Assembly: GCA_013416795.1 (NCBI GenBank)
Contig: RQSC01000032.1
Coordinates: forward strand, 1,866-65,865
Reading direction: 5' to 3'
From: Prasinococcaceae sp. CCMP 1430
Taxonomy: Eukaryota > Prasinodermophyta > Palmophyllophyceae > Prasinococcales > Prasinococcaceae
DNA: 64,000 bases
Shown: positions 39,482 through 49,941 of the stretch, one piece after another
Position numbering within the stretch: the stretch's first letter is position 1
Layout: the number at the start of each line of letters is the position of its first letter
Notes under the pieces: model-generated
Databases searched by the model: none
What the model saw: only the letters and a program-made list of their open reading frames with translations
What the model was told of the DNA's origin: nothing
Translations under genes and position numbers: made by a program

Positions 39482-41382
39482 GTCGAGCGGTAGCGGAGGC
39501 AGACCGCGGCCACTGGCGCCAGCACGGCGCGCATCGGCGCGCCGCGCACGGCGATCCGCCACCCGCGACGCATACGGCGGCGGCGGGCCCGACTGTTCCT
39601 CCTCCACACGGCCACCTAAGAGATCAAAAGGCGCGGTCGGGTCCCTGGGGAGCGTGGACAGCGAAGGACGGCAGGGCGGGACGTTGCGCAGCGCGCGGGC
39701 GCCGTCACGCGACGAAAGGAGAGAGTGTCAGCGCACCAGCCGCAGCGCCAGCGCCGGCCAGGCCTGTAGCACTTGACCCGAGCGACGCGCCGTGGGTAGC
39801 ATGGTTCGCCGCACCGCGCACACAGCCAGGCAGCCGCGCGAGCGGGCCGAAGCATGCACGCGCGCTCGCGTCCTCGCCTCGGCGAGTGCGCGCTAGCGCA
39901 CCGCAGCAGGGCGCTGGGCGCGAGCGCCTCAGGGAGCCGCGCCCTCGCCCACGGGCGGGCGCCCTCGCGCGGAGACGTACATGCCACCAACCGTCGCGCC
40001 CCGAAGCGTCCGTGGGCCCAGGTGTCCGCCGCCGGCCCCTTTGCCTCGGCGCCCGATGCCGTCGCGTCCCGAGACTCGCGCGGCCGCCGCGCCCTCTTCC
40101 CCCCTCCTTCCCGGCCTCCCGGAGGCCCTGCCGGCTCGGCCGGCCCTGTCTCGCGCTCTCGTGCGCTGCTGTGGCACCCCGCCTCGCCGCGCGAGCCCGG
40201 TCGCCCTTTCTTCCGCCGCGTCCGCCGCGCGCGCACGCCAGGCCCCGAGCGCGGGCGGGACGCGCGCGCTCTGGCCGCGAGCGCAGCGCGCACGGCAGAC
40301 AGCGAGGCGTGGGCGCAGCGGCGGGGTGGGGTGGGGGGGAAGCGGGCTCCGGGCTGCTGGGCGAGCCCCTTTGCTTTGCACATTGATCTCCGCGGAGCAA
40401 AGCGCGTCGCGTTTGGTCGCGTTTGCGTTGGTTGGGGGACTCGAGCGAAATATGATTCCGTGCAATTGCCAATTGGCGCCGCGCAACCTGCCGCTGCGGC
40501 GCTCTCGCCGCCCGCGCACCCCAAAGGGGGGGGGGGGAGGAGGGGGGAGGGGGGGGGGCGATCGCGGGGGAGGCCTCTCTGCGGAGGCCTCGGATGGGAA
40601 GGGAGGGGGGCAGGCCAACAGGCAAACCCCCTCAGGGGCGTGCTGAGGTGGGGCGCGCAGCCCGCGCGCGCCTGGACGCCCGCGTCCCCCTTCCCTTGGC
40701 CGCGCGCCCGCCGCCCCCCCCCGGCGGCGCGGCGCGCGCCGGCGAAAGCGCCCTTCCGCACAACGAAACCGCTCCTTTGCCCTTTTTTTTCACGTCCGCC
40801 GGGTCCCCTCCGGAAGAGACAGAGAGACACGCCGCCGCCGCCGCGGCGGGGGTGCGCTCGCCGGCTGTGCCGCGTCCCCCGAAACGCATGCGAAATCGCC
40901 ATCAAAATCTTTAGTCGCCCGTGGTTTAATCATATATNTGCGCGCAGCATCAGCGACACGGCATGCGCGCGCGCGCGCGCTCGCGCAGCGGCAGCGAAAC
41001 GGCATGCGCGGCGCGGGGCACGCGCTCTGCTGCGCAATCGCCTGCGCCGCCGTCATATGGGGTTCGGGCATCCTCGGCATCCACGGCGCCTGCTGCATTG
41101 GATCGAGTGGCTCCCAGGCGCCGCCGTGGAGGCGCGCGCGCGCGGCGGCCGCCAATTGCAGATTTGTTGTCCCTTCAGATGACGGTAAGAGACGGTTAAG
41201 CGTGATCGGTGACGTCCCTCCTGCGTGCAGTGGAGTGGATGGATGGGGTTTACCGGGCAATGCGCCGCGCCGCCGGGGCGCGCGCCGTGTGGGCGGCAAG
41301 GCAAGCGCGCGCGATGTGCGCGGCGTGAGGGACGCCTACGCCACACCTCCACACGCGCCCACCACCACCCTCTCACAGCACG
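39482..41382. promoter_or_regulatory. Divergent intergenic region, 1.9 kb
   Basis: Between the minus-strand membrane-associated protein and the plus-strand fusion enzyme. Very GC-rich; no conserved coding motif was found. It has a G tract around 40526-40559, a T run near 40785, a single N at 40938, and a CG-dinucleotide run around 40965-40985. It may contain a 5' exon of the minus-strand gene. Confidence 0.4.
40938..40938. other. Undetermined base (N)
   Basis: Isolated N in the intergenic region upstream of the fusion enzyme. Confidence 0.85.
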
Positions 41383-44300
41383 ATGGGACCCGTGGTGCCG
41401 AACCCCCCCTTCGATTCGACGCTGCGCGACGAGGACCTGGAGGCGGTGCGGAGCAGCGCGGACGCGGACGGGCGCCTGAGCGGCGCGGCCGTGGAGGCGC
41501 TCGCGGACTTCCAGACGACGTGCCGCAACCTGGGGTGCGACGCGCTGGATGAGGCCAAGTTCTGCGAGCTGCTTGATGGCATCGGGTACTCCGTGGGCGC
41601 CGGCACTGGGGAGGTGGCGGACGCCAAGACGCTCTTCGCGGACATGATCGCCATGGTGAGCGCCGTGGCGGGCAGGAAGGTCGAGGTGCTGGACGTGGAG
41701 GCCATGAAGTCGCTGTACGCCTCCACTCCGTACTGCGGGGTGGACGAGGGCGCCAACACCGGCTCCGCGCTGATCGCGTACGTGCAGGAGCTGTTCGAGG
41801 AGTTTGACAAGGACGGCAGCGGCGGCATCGACTCCACTGAGTGCCGCCAGCTCATCGAGTCCATGCTCGGCGAGGACGACGCGAAGGAGCTGCTCGGCGG
41901 CGCCTTCGACATCGACGCCTTCGTCGCCTCGATGGATCAGGACGGCGACGGCAACATCAGCCGGGAGGAGCTCTGCGCCGGCCTGCTCAAAATCAAGCAG
42001 GAGCGGTACGTCGCGCCGCTGCCGCGCGACTTCAACGTGGCCCTCATGGACCCAGCCATCGCGCTCGCGGACCGATTCTGCGCCGTGCTCGGCGAGTGGG
42101 TGAACGACCACGAGGCGATGCGCCACCACTTCCTGTCCAACCTGCAGACGGGCGGCTACGGCTCCAACGCCAAGCGGCTCATCGTGCAGTTCCTCACGGC
42201 ATACCACCGCTTCAGCACCAACTTCCGCGGCTACGTCGACGCGGTGCGCGCGCTAGTGCCAGAGGCCGAGGCGGTGCTGATGGAGAACCATGACGAGGAG
42301 TGCGGCCGGTACGACAGCGCCATGCTCGCCGAGCTGCGCAGCGCGGGCATCGATCCGGCGAGTGTAGACGGTGTGCCGCATGACGAGCTCTTTAAGCGCA
42401 CGATCGACGCCATCGGCGCCAAGTTCGGCGGCATCACGTGCGACGACGCGGCGCTGGCCGCGGAGGCCATCGCGCCGCTCATCGAGGCGTTCGAGACGCA
42501 CGTGGTGAACAAGAGCACGGCGAGCGCGGCGAGCGCCGTCGGCGCGCTGCTGTTCGGCTCCGAGAACGTCGTGCCCAGGATGTACAAGACGTTCTACGAC
42601 ATCATCCAGGGCGAGGACGCGGAGGGGGCGCTGACGAAGGACGACCTCGCCTTCTTCACGCTGCACATGGACATGGACCAGGACCACGCGGCGAAGCTGC
42701 TGGGCGTGGCGGAGACGCTGGGCCAGCGGCGCAGCGGGCGCGAGGAGATGATGCGCGCGGCGCAGGACGTGATGGAGGCACGCATCAAGGTGTACGAGAA
42801 CGTGATCCGCCTCGCGCTGCATGTGGAGGGCGACGACAAGGCGGGCATGGGCGCTGACAAGCTGTACGACGCGCAGAGCGGCAACTGGAAGCGCACCAAG
42901 CCGACGTGCCTCAGCGACTTCACTGGGCGCCCGGTCGTGTTCGAGACGTGCAAGCCCTTCGTGCAGGGCGCCAACGTGCTGGACCTAGGGTGCGGCGAGG
43001 GGTACGTCGCGCGCAAGCTGATGGAGATGGGCGCCGAGTCCGTGGTCGGCGTCGACGTCAGCGAGAGCATGGTGGCGTCGGCGGAGGCGAACAAGGTGAG
43101 CAGCAAGGAGAGCTACGTGCAGGGCAACTGCGCCACCGTCCGCAGGACGCTGATCGAGTCGCCGTCAGCCATGGGGGTGATGCCGGGGGCGGACCTGGAG
43201 ACGGGCCCCTTTGGCCTGGCCGTCGGCTGCTTCGTGTTCAACTACGTCTCGATCAGCGAGATGCGCAGCACCATGGAGGACGTCTTTCGCCTGCTCAAGC
43301 CCGGCGGCACCTTCGTGTTCAGCGTGCCGCACCCGTTCATGCTCCTGCAGAACAGCGGCGACGACCAGACGTTCGGGTTCCGCACCAACGGCGAGGACGT
43401 CACCGGCTCATACTTTTCCCTGCGGGATCGCGCCTTCGGCGGCACCATCAAGACGACGGCCGGGACGGGGCTGAACGTGAAGATGAACTTCAAGACGCTG
43501 GATGACTACACGCGGATGCTCACCGACCTGGGCTTCACCATCTCCGGCATGCAGGAGGCGCGCGTGCTGCCTGAGCACATGCGTGAGAACAAGGCGTTCT
43601 TCGACAGCGTGAAGGACGTGCCGCTGCACCTGGTGTTCAGCGCGACCAAGCCCGTGGAAAGCAGCACCATGGGTAGCAGCAACGTGCTGGACCTCCTGCC
43701 GAAGAAGATCCTGTGGAACAAGATTGCGACCAACAACCCGGTCCAGTCGTTCGTCATGCCCTTCCCGTCGGACGCGCGGGAGGAGCTCACCGCGGTGTGC
43801 CTGCGGTGCTACGACCAGGGCATCGGCGCGGACGACTTCGAGATGAACGTGCACGCGCGGGTGAGCGAGATGCAGGCTGTTGCGGAGCACGCCGCGCTGG
43901 TCCGCTCGCGCCTGCTCAACGACGTGGGCGCCATCCTCGTCCGCGGGCTCGACATGGAGCGGTTCGGCGGCCTGGCGAACCTCGAGAAGATGACACACTG
44001 TTCCAAACTGGCGTACTACATTTATTCGAGCTTCATGGGACAGGTGGACGCGGGGGCGCGCGGGCGCCTCTTCGACGTGAAGAGCGCCAACCTGGACGTC
44101 AAGGCGGACAACGTGCTCTTCAGCGTGTCCGACACGGAGGCGGGGTGGCACACGGATGGCGCCTCGAAGGACCGCGTGTACGACGTGGTGAGCCTGCTTT
44201 CCATCGTCAAGGCGAGCTCGGGCGGCGAGTTCCGCATCGCCAACGGCGCGAACGCGCTGGAGGAGCTCAAGCTCCGCCTGCCCAAGTTCATGATGTACGA

Positions 44301-44739
44301 GCTGCTCCGCCCCATCCCGCGCGACGTGCTGGAGAACGGCAGCGGGAAGGGCGCCGCGGGCATCGCGATGAAGCTGTCGCGCAGCGAGCACCTGCTGGCG
44401 AAGCGCATCAAGTACAACTCGTACCCCATCTTCGTCGACAGGGGGGAGCGGATGCGCTTCCGCTACATGCGCTTCTGGATCGAGACTGCGCACCGCAAGG
44501 TGAACTGGCCCATCTCGCCGCTGCTCAAGGTGGGCATGGACCTGCTGGATGAGGAGCTCGACAACTCGTGCTGCTTCAACGAGAGCATGGAGCCGGGCGA
44601 CATGATTTACGACAACAACATGATCGTGGCGCATGCGCGCAACGCCTTCAAGGTGGCCGACGGCCAAGCCCCGCGCCACAAGGTGCGCGCCTGGCTCCAG
44701 ATCCAGAAGGCCGAGCTCCTGGCCAACGGCTTCAAGTGA
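41383..44739 (+). CDS. EF-hand / haem-oxygenase-like / methyltransferase / 2OG-oxygenase fusion enzyme
   Basis: An intronless 1,118-residue frame. In order: two EF-hands (FDKDGSGGIDSTE at about 141-153 and MDQDGDGNISREE at about 184-196); an all-helical region (about 228-470) with ENHDEECG and PHDELFKRTIDAIG, reminiscent of haem-oxygenase-like diiron oxidases; a class I SAM methyltransferase starting at VLDLGCGEGYVARKL (about 533) with LLKPGGTFVFSVPHP; and a C-terminal TauD/TfdA-like domain with Fe ligands His and Asp in GWHTDGAS (about 920) and a distal His in MIVAHARNAF, plus an Arg in HKVRAWLQ. This suggests one polypeptide that oxidises, methylates and hydroxylates a small molecule under calcium control. 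Substrate unknown. Confidence 0.75.
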   Translation: MGPVVPNPPFDSTLRDEDLEAVRSSADADGRLSGAAVEALADFQTTCRNLGCDALDEAKFCELLDGIGYSVGAGTGEVADAKTLFADMIAMVSAVAGRKVEVLDVEAMKSLYASTPYCGVDEGANTGSALIAYVQELFEEFDKDGSGGIDSTECRQLIESMLGEDDAKELLGGAFDIDAFVASMDQDGDGNISREELCAGLLKIKQERYVAPLPRDFNVALMDPAIALADRFCAVLGEWVNDHEAMRHHFLSNLQTGGYGSNAKRLIVQFLTAYHRFSTNFRGYVDAVRALVPEAEAVLMENHDEECGRYDSAMLAELRSAGIDPASVDGVPHDELFKRTIDAIGAKFGGITCDDAALAAEAIAPLIEAFETHVVNKSTASAASAVGALLFGSENVVPRMYKTFYDIIQGEDAEGALTKDDLAFFTLHMDMDQDHAAKLLGVAETLGQRRSGREEMMRAAQDVMEARIKVYENVIRLALHVEGDDKAGMGADKLYDAQSGNWKRTKPTCLSDFTGRPVVFETCKPFVQGANVLDLGCGEGYVARKLMEMGAESVVGVDVSESMVASAEANKVSSKESYVQGNCATVRRTLIESPSAMGVMPGADLETGPFGLAVGCFVFNYVSISEMRSTMEDVFRLLKPGGTFVFSVPHPFMLLQNSGDDQTFGFRTNGEDVTGSYFSLRDRAFGGTIKTTAGTGLNVKMNFKTLDDYTRMLTDLGFTISGMQEARVLPEHMRENKAFFDSVKDVPLHLVFSATKPVESSTMGSSNVLDLLPKKILWNKIATNNPVQSFVMPFPSDAREELTAVCLRCYDQGIGADDFEMNVHARVSEMQAVAEHAALVRSRLLNDVGAILVRGLDMERFGGLANLEKMTHCSKLAYYIYSSFMGQVDAGARGRLFDVKSANLDVKADNVLFSVSDTEAGWHTDGASKDRVYDVVSLLSIVKASSGGEFRIANGANALEELKLRLPKFMMYELLRPIPRDVLENGSGKGAAGIAMKLSRSEHLLAKRIKYNSYPIFVDRGERMRFRYMRFWIETAHRKVNWPISPLLKVGMDLLDEELDNSCCFNESMEPGDMIYDNNMIVAHARNAFKVADGQAPRHKVRAWLQIQKAELLANGFK

Positions 44740-45046
44740 GCATGTCAGGCAGAGTCCACGCTTCACGGCGAGCGCACGCATTAGTCAGGGGCATCCGGCG
44801 CCTCCCCAACTCCGTTTTAATCCAACCAACCCCAAGCACTACTGCACGTGTGCGACGCGTCCCGAGCGCGTTCCCATCCGATTCGCGGTGACGACGAGGG
44901 CGGGCGCGCGCGCGGCTCCGCGGGGCGTGCGCGCCGCTGGATCCACGCCCGGCCTCCATCGGTCGAGGGCGAGCGCGCAGACGATGAAACTCCGACGAAA
45001 AAAAAGTTACGGCGCGCCGCGCGCTCGTCGCGCGCCTGGGGGCGCG
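44740..45046. other. Convergent 3' spacer
   Basis: 307 bases between the fusion gene and the ARC6-like gene, both ending here. Nothing recognised beyond a short A-run near 45000. Confidence 0.4.
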
Positions 45047-47964
45047 CTACTTGAGCACGACGCCGCTGGTGATCTTCCAGGCCTGGGCGTCCGCAAACCA
45101 TTCCATCACGTAGCGCGCCTTGTAGGTCGCCTTGTAGCTGTCGGTCAGATCGGGCTTCCCGCCGTCGAAGAGCGCCGCGCTCTCCTCGAGCGTGCAGTCG
45201 ACGGTGGCGACCGCGCCGTTGTTGCGCATCGACACCTTGTCCACCTGGACGTTTATCAGCTCGTAGTTCCAGTGCCAGCCGCTCTCCAGCGATTCCTCCG
45301 CCCGCTCGCGCCATTGCTGCAGCATCTCTCCAGCCAGGATCTGCGGCAGGCCGCTGAGGTCGTGTTGCCCCCCGAGAGCCATGGCCTTCACGCTCTGCCA
45401 CCGGCGCAGGAGGCGAGCCGCGAGGGGGCCGTCCATGCGCTGCAGCGGCTTTGCGCCGGGCTCCTCAGCAGGCTTGGCCTTGGCGCTGCCCGCGCTCGCG
45501 CTGCTCCCGGCTACCGCCTTGCTGCCACTCGACGCGAGGGGTTTCACCGCATCCTTCGCGGCGCTGGCTGCGTTGCCCGCCGCGCTGGCCGCGTTGCTCG
45601 CCGCGCTGGCCAGTCCATTGATCGGAGCGAGCGCGAGCGCGCCCACAGTCTGCGCTGCGACGGCAGGGTCGCGCAGGGGCGTGCGCGGCACCACGACGAC
45701 ACCGGCGCACACGAGAGCCCCGACCGCGACGAGCGTCAGCGGGTTCGCCTTTACCGCCTTCCTCGCCTTCCTCTGCTCGCGAATCCGTGCGCGGATGGCG
45801 TCAACTGATTCCAGGTCGTCAAACTGTCCGCCTTCGGCACGGTCCTCCTGCTCGGCGATGTCCCACTGCGTCGCAGCCTCGGCGCTCTCACTGACGGCGG
45901 GCACGGGCATCGAAGCCACCTCACCGGCCGCGACCTTGCGGGTCGCCTCCATGCGCTCCTCGTAGACCGGAAACTTGGCCTTGCGAGCAGCCTCCTGGCG
46001 CGCGACGTACCCCGGCACCTTGCCCTTGTTGGCAGCGCGCGCGGCCTTGCCAGCCACCGAATCTGTGGCGGCGCCAGACTTGTCAGAAGGCGGGCTCGGC
46101 GGGAGCACAGGCGGCGGGCTCGGCGGCGGGCCCGAGGGCGGGCGCGGAAGAGGAGGCACGAGCGGCGGGGGCACAGGCAGGGCAGGAGGCTGCGCCTCAT
46201 CGCCCATCCGCGGGCCAGCAGCAGCCGACAGCTCCGACGACGCGACCGTCTGCTCGTCGACTTTGGCGGGCTGCTGCTGGCCTGTAACGGGCTGCGCCTG
46301 GCGCTCTGACGTACCCTCAGAGTCAGCCGACGCTATCGGCAGTGCTTGCCGGATGGGACCCTTGCGCTCGCGCGCAGCGTCCGCGGTGGCCCGCGCGGCC
46401 GTTGCCGGCGTCGGCGCTGGCTTGCCCTTGAAAGAATCCTTCACCCGTGCCAGCCCCTGCCTGACCGCGTACCACGACCTCTGTGAGAGGCGGCCAAGCG
46501 ACTTCTTCGCCGCGCCCACCGGCCCCAACTCGAGTCGCTCGAGGTCCCGCCGCACGCCCTCGTCGTCGAAGTAGTCGTTGAGCAGGCCGCGCTCACCGGC
46601 AGTGTCCCTGAAACGCGCGAACACGGCCTCCGTCAGCCAGCGCTCCGCGAGGCGGCACAGGCCGAGCAGGAACTCGTCATCGTCCTCGGAGTGGCTCATG
46701 ACAAACTGTGCCGCTGGGCTGCGCCGGATTGGTGCTCCATCGGGGGCGACGTCCAGCTGCAGGAAGTTGCGCGCTTTCGCGGGCTCGCCCAGCAGGAGGG
46801 TGCACATGGCGCGCTCGAGCGTGACGTCGCCAGGCACCTGCGTTCCCTTCGATCCCGCGGGCGCCCTCGCGGCCGACGCCGGCGTCGCCTGGTTGGCCTG
46901 TCGCGCTTGCTCCGCCTGTATTTCGGCGAGCAGCCTGTCGGCTTCAAGGACGAGCCTCGGCTCGCGAGATCTGAATCCGCAGGCAACGTTGGCCAGAGCG
47001 GCGGTGTACAGCTCCTCCAGAGTCAGGGCTGGGCTCGGAGGCGTAGCGGCGAAGATGTCGACGAGCTCACGGGTGGTCATGTGGGCATACGCGGCCGCCT
47101 TGAAGCGCCACAGGTCGGGCGGGCCCGCGCTGGTACCAGTCTTCGCGGCGCCCGCCGCCGCAGCTGCGGTGATCGCTCCCTCGCGCGACCACAGCAGGTC
47201 GCGCAAGCCCTTCAGCCCCCGATCGCGGTTGTGCCGGTTGTCCTCGCCGATGGGCAGCGCCAGCAGCTCGATCACGTTGCGCGGCTTCATCTCCGCCAGG
47301 GTCGTGTCGATGGCGTCGAGGAGGCGTGGGGCGAGCGAGGTGCCGCCGTGCTCCCGCAGCAGGTGCGCGGCGTGCTCCAGCTGCTCGCACCCGCCGACGA
47401 CGTCGGGCGGGCGCGCACCCATGGCGACGCGGCCGAGGTCGCATCGCGCCAGCGCCATGCACACGGCCACGTCGGAGGCGATGGCTCGGCCGGCGCGTCC
47501 GCGCATCGCCTCCTCGCCAACCTGGAGCACCACCTCCTCTTCTCCGGCCTCCTGGAGCAGACTGAGCACGCCTGGCACCAAGCGCAGCGGCACCTCCTGC
47601 ACCAGCCCGTCGGCGTCGGCTCCCTCCTTGAGGCCGCGCGCGTAGATGTCGCGGGTGCTCCCGTTGCCGAGGATGCCCGCTACGACGCGCAGCACCTCGA
47701 GCCGCGCGTCGAGCGCGTTGGCGCTCAGCCCCTCGGCGGGCGCCGCCGCCAGGCGCTCCTCGTAGCACCTGGCCACCGATGCGCTGCTCATCGCCGTGCG
47801 CAGGCCGAGCACGGCGAAGAAGTTCATCGGCACGCTCACGCAGCGCTCCTCGGGCCCGGCGGCGAAGGCCGCGCCCGATGCGGCCGCGATCGCGGTCGCC
47901 ACCGCCGCGGCCATCGCCTCGCCCTGCGGGTCGTCGCTGGCGGCCTCGCCCCCGACGGCCGAGG
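45047..47964 (-). CDS. ARC6-like plastid-division protein, 5' end missing
   Basis: The reading runs from the sequence gap (47965) to the stop at 45047, about 970 residues. The N-terminal part (FAVLGLRTAMSSASVARCYEERL) has the J-like/first helical region of ARC6/Ftn2, followed by a long helical-repeat-rich region, a proline-rich section, one transmembrane helix (LTLVAVGALVCAGVVVV) and a C-terminal IMS (DUF4101-type) domain with QWRERAEESLESGWHWNY and VVDCTLEESAALFDG-like strands. ARC6 sits in the plastid inner envelope and anchors the FtsZ ring. The N-terminus is in the 784-base gap. Homology is strongest in the C-terminal domain. Confidence 0.75.
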
Positions 47965-48748
47965 NNNNNNNNNNNNNNNNNNNNNNNNNNNNNNNNNNNN
48001 NNNNNNNNNNNNNNNNNNNNNNNNNNNNNNNNNNNNNNNNNNNNNNNNNNNNNNNNNNNNNNNNNNNNNNNNNNNNNNNNNNNNNNNNNNNNNNNNNNNN
48101 NNNNNNNNNNNNNNNNNNNNNNNNNNNNNNNNNNNNNNNNNNNNNNNNNNNNNNNNNNNNNNNNNNNNNNNNNNNNNNNNNNNNNNNNNNNNNNNNNNNN
48201 NNNNNNNNNNNNNNNNNNNNNNNNNNNNNNNNNNNNNNNNNNNNNNNNNNNNNNNNNNNNNNNNNNNNNNNNNNNNNNNNNNNNNNNNNNNNNNNNNNNN
48301 NNNNNNNNNNNNNNNNNNNNNNNNNNNNNNNNNNNNNNNNNNNNNNNNNNNNNNNNNNNNNNNNNNNNNNNNNNNNNNNNNNNNNNNNNNNNNNNNNNNN
48401 NNNNNNNNNNNNNNNNNNNNNNNNNNNNNNNNNNNNNNNNNNNNNNNNNNNNNNNNNNNNNNNNNNNNNNNNNNNNNNNNNNNNNNNNNNNNNNNNNNNN
48501 NNNNNNNNNNNNNNNNNNNNNNNNNNNNNNNNNNNNNNNNNNNNNNNNNNNNNNNNNNNNNNNNNNNNNNNNNNNNNNNNNNNNNNNNNNNNNNNNNNNN
48601 NNNNNNNNNNNNNNNNNNNNNNNNNNNNNNNNNNNNNNNNNNNNNNNNNNNNNNNNNNNNNNNNNNNNNNNNNNNNNNNNNNNNNNNNNNNNNNNNNNNN
48701 NNNNNNNNNNNNNNNNNNNNNNNNNNNNNNNNNNNNNNNNNNNNNNNN
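47965..48748. other. Assembly gap (784 N)
   Basis: 784 undetermined bases truncating the 5' ends of the ARC6-like gene and the papain-type protease, which diverge from it. Confidence 0.99.
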
Positions 48749-49921
48749 GGCCGGCGCGCGCGCCGCGCCGGCGGCGGCCGGCGGCGCATTCGCGCGGTAC
48801 TGCGCCGAGCATGGCAAGGCGTACGGCGACCCCGCCGAGTACGAGCTGCGTCGAAGCCTCTTCGAGCGCCGAGCGGCTGCGGTGGTCGCGCACAACGCCG
48901 CGCGTGCCGCGTCGCACACGCTCAGCGTGAATCACCTCTCGGACTGGACCGAGGACGAGCTCAGGGGTCTCACTTCTGGCTACAAGCGGGACGACTTTGA
49001 GGCGCTCCCGACCCAGGTGCCCTTCGACGAGGCCGAGTTCGAAGGCGATGACTTCGAGCTGCCCGAGGAGTTCGACTGGCGCGACGCACAGCCCTCCGTC
49101 GTGACGGTGTGTGGCGCCCCCTCGCGACGCGCGAGCGCCCGTCCGCCCCCGCTCGTGTGCTGACCCCCACCCGCGCCGCGTCGCAGGCTGTTAAGAATCA
49201 AGGGCACTGCGGGTCCTGCTGGGCCTTCTCGGCGACGGAGACGCTCGAATCGGCCGTGGCGCTCTCAGGAGGGGGAGAGCTGTTCAATGCGTCCACGCAG
49301 GAGTTCGTCAGCTGCGTGCGAAACAAGCTCGAGTGCGGTGGCACCGGCGGCTGCGGCGGAGCGACGGCCCGCCTCGCTTTTGACTGGGCTGTGTCGAACG
49401 GGATCACGCCCGAGGGCTTGTATCCGTACACGCAGACGACCGGCACGTGCGAGACCGCGAAGCTCGAGCCCAAGGCGGGGATCACGGGTTTCGTCGCGCT
49501 GCCGCGCAACAAACCCAACCATCTCGCCAGGGCTCTCGTAAAGCACGGCCCGATCAGCGTCACAGTTGCCGCAGCGCGCTGGGCGCCCTACGGAGGCGGC
49601 GTCTACAACGACACAGACGAGTGCGGGTTCGACCTAGACCACTTGGTCCAGCTCGTGGGGTACGGCACCGACGCGGCCACAGGCCAGCGGTACTGGACGA
49701 TAAGGAACTCATGGGGTCCGACGTGGGGGGAGGGTGGCTACATACGTCTCGCGCGCGAGGCTGAGGGCGACGAGCCCGCGGAGGGCGTCGATACCTCACC
49801 GCAGGAAGGCTACACCTGCAAGGGTGGACCCGCGAACATAACCGTCAAAGGCGTGTGCGGCCTTTATTCCGACAGCGCGTATCCGACCGGCGCGTACATG
49901 AAGACCAAGGCCCAAGCGTGA
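48749..49921 (+). CDS. Papain-family cysteine protease, 5' end in gap
   Basis: Exon 1 runs from the gap to 49106 and exon 2 from 49187 to 49921, with a GT-AG intron and matching phase. Exon 1 encodes an I29-type inhibitory propeptide (FARYCAEHGKAYGD ... HNAARAASHTLSVNHLSDWT) and the mature N-terminus (LPEEFDWRD). Exon 2 has the active site Cys in KNQGHCGSCWAFSAT, the catalytic His in DLDHLVQLVGYG and the Asn in IRNSWGPTWGEGGY. Signal peptide and first propeptide residues are lost in the gap. These are lysosomal/vacuolar or secreted endopeptidases. A Cys-containing extension after the Asn motif is typical. Confidence 0.9.
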
Positions 49922-49941
49922 GCTGAGATAAGTGCGAGTCC

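Noticed and set aside
39616-40905. Long open frames on both strands in the 39.6-41.3 kb region
   Set aside because: Composition is Arg/Ala/Pro/Gly only, with matching open frames on the opposite strand; this is what extreme GC content produces. No conserved motif.
48749-48790. Possibility that the ARC6-like frame and the protease are one gene across the gap
   Set aside because: They are on opposite strands and each has its own domain set; the gap separates two divergent genes.
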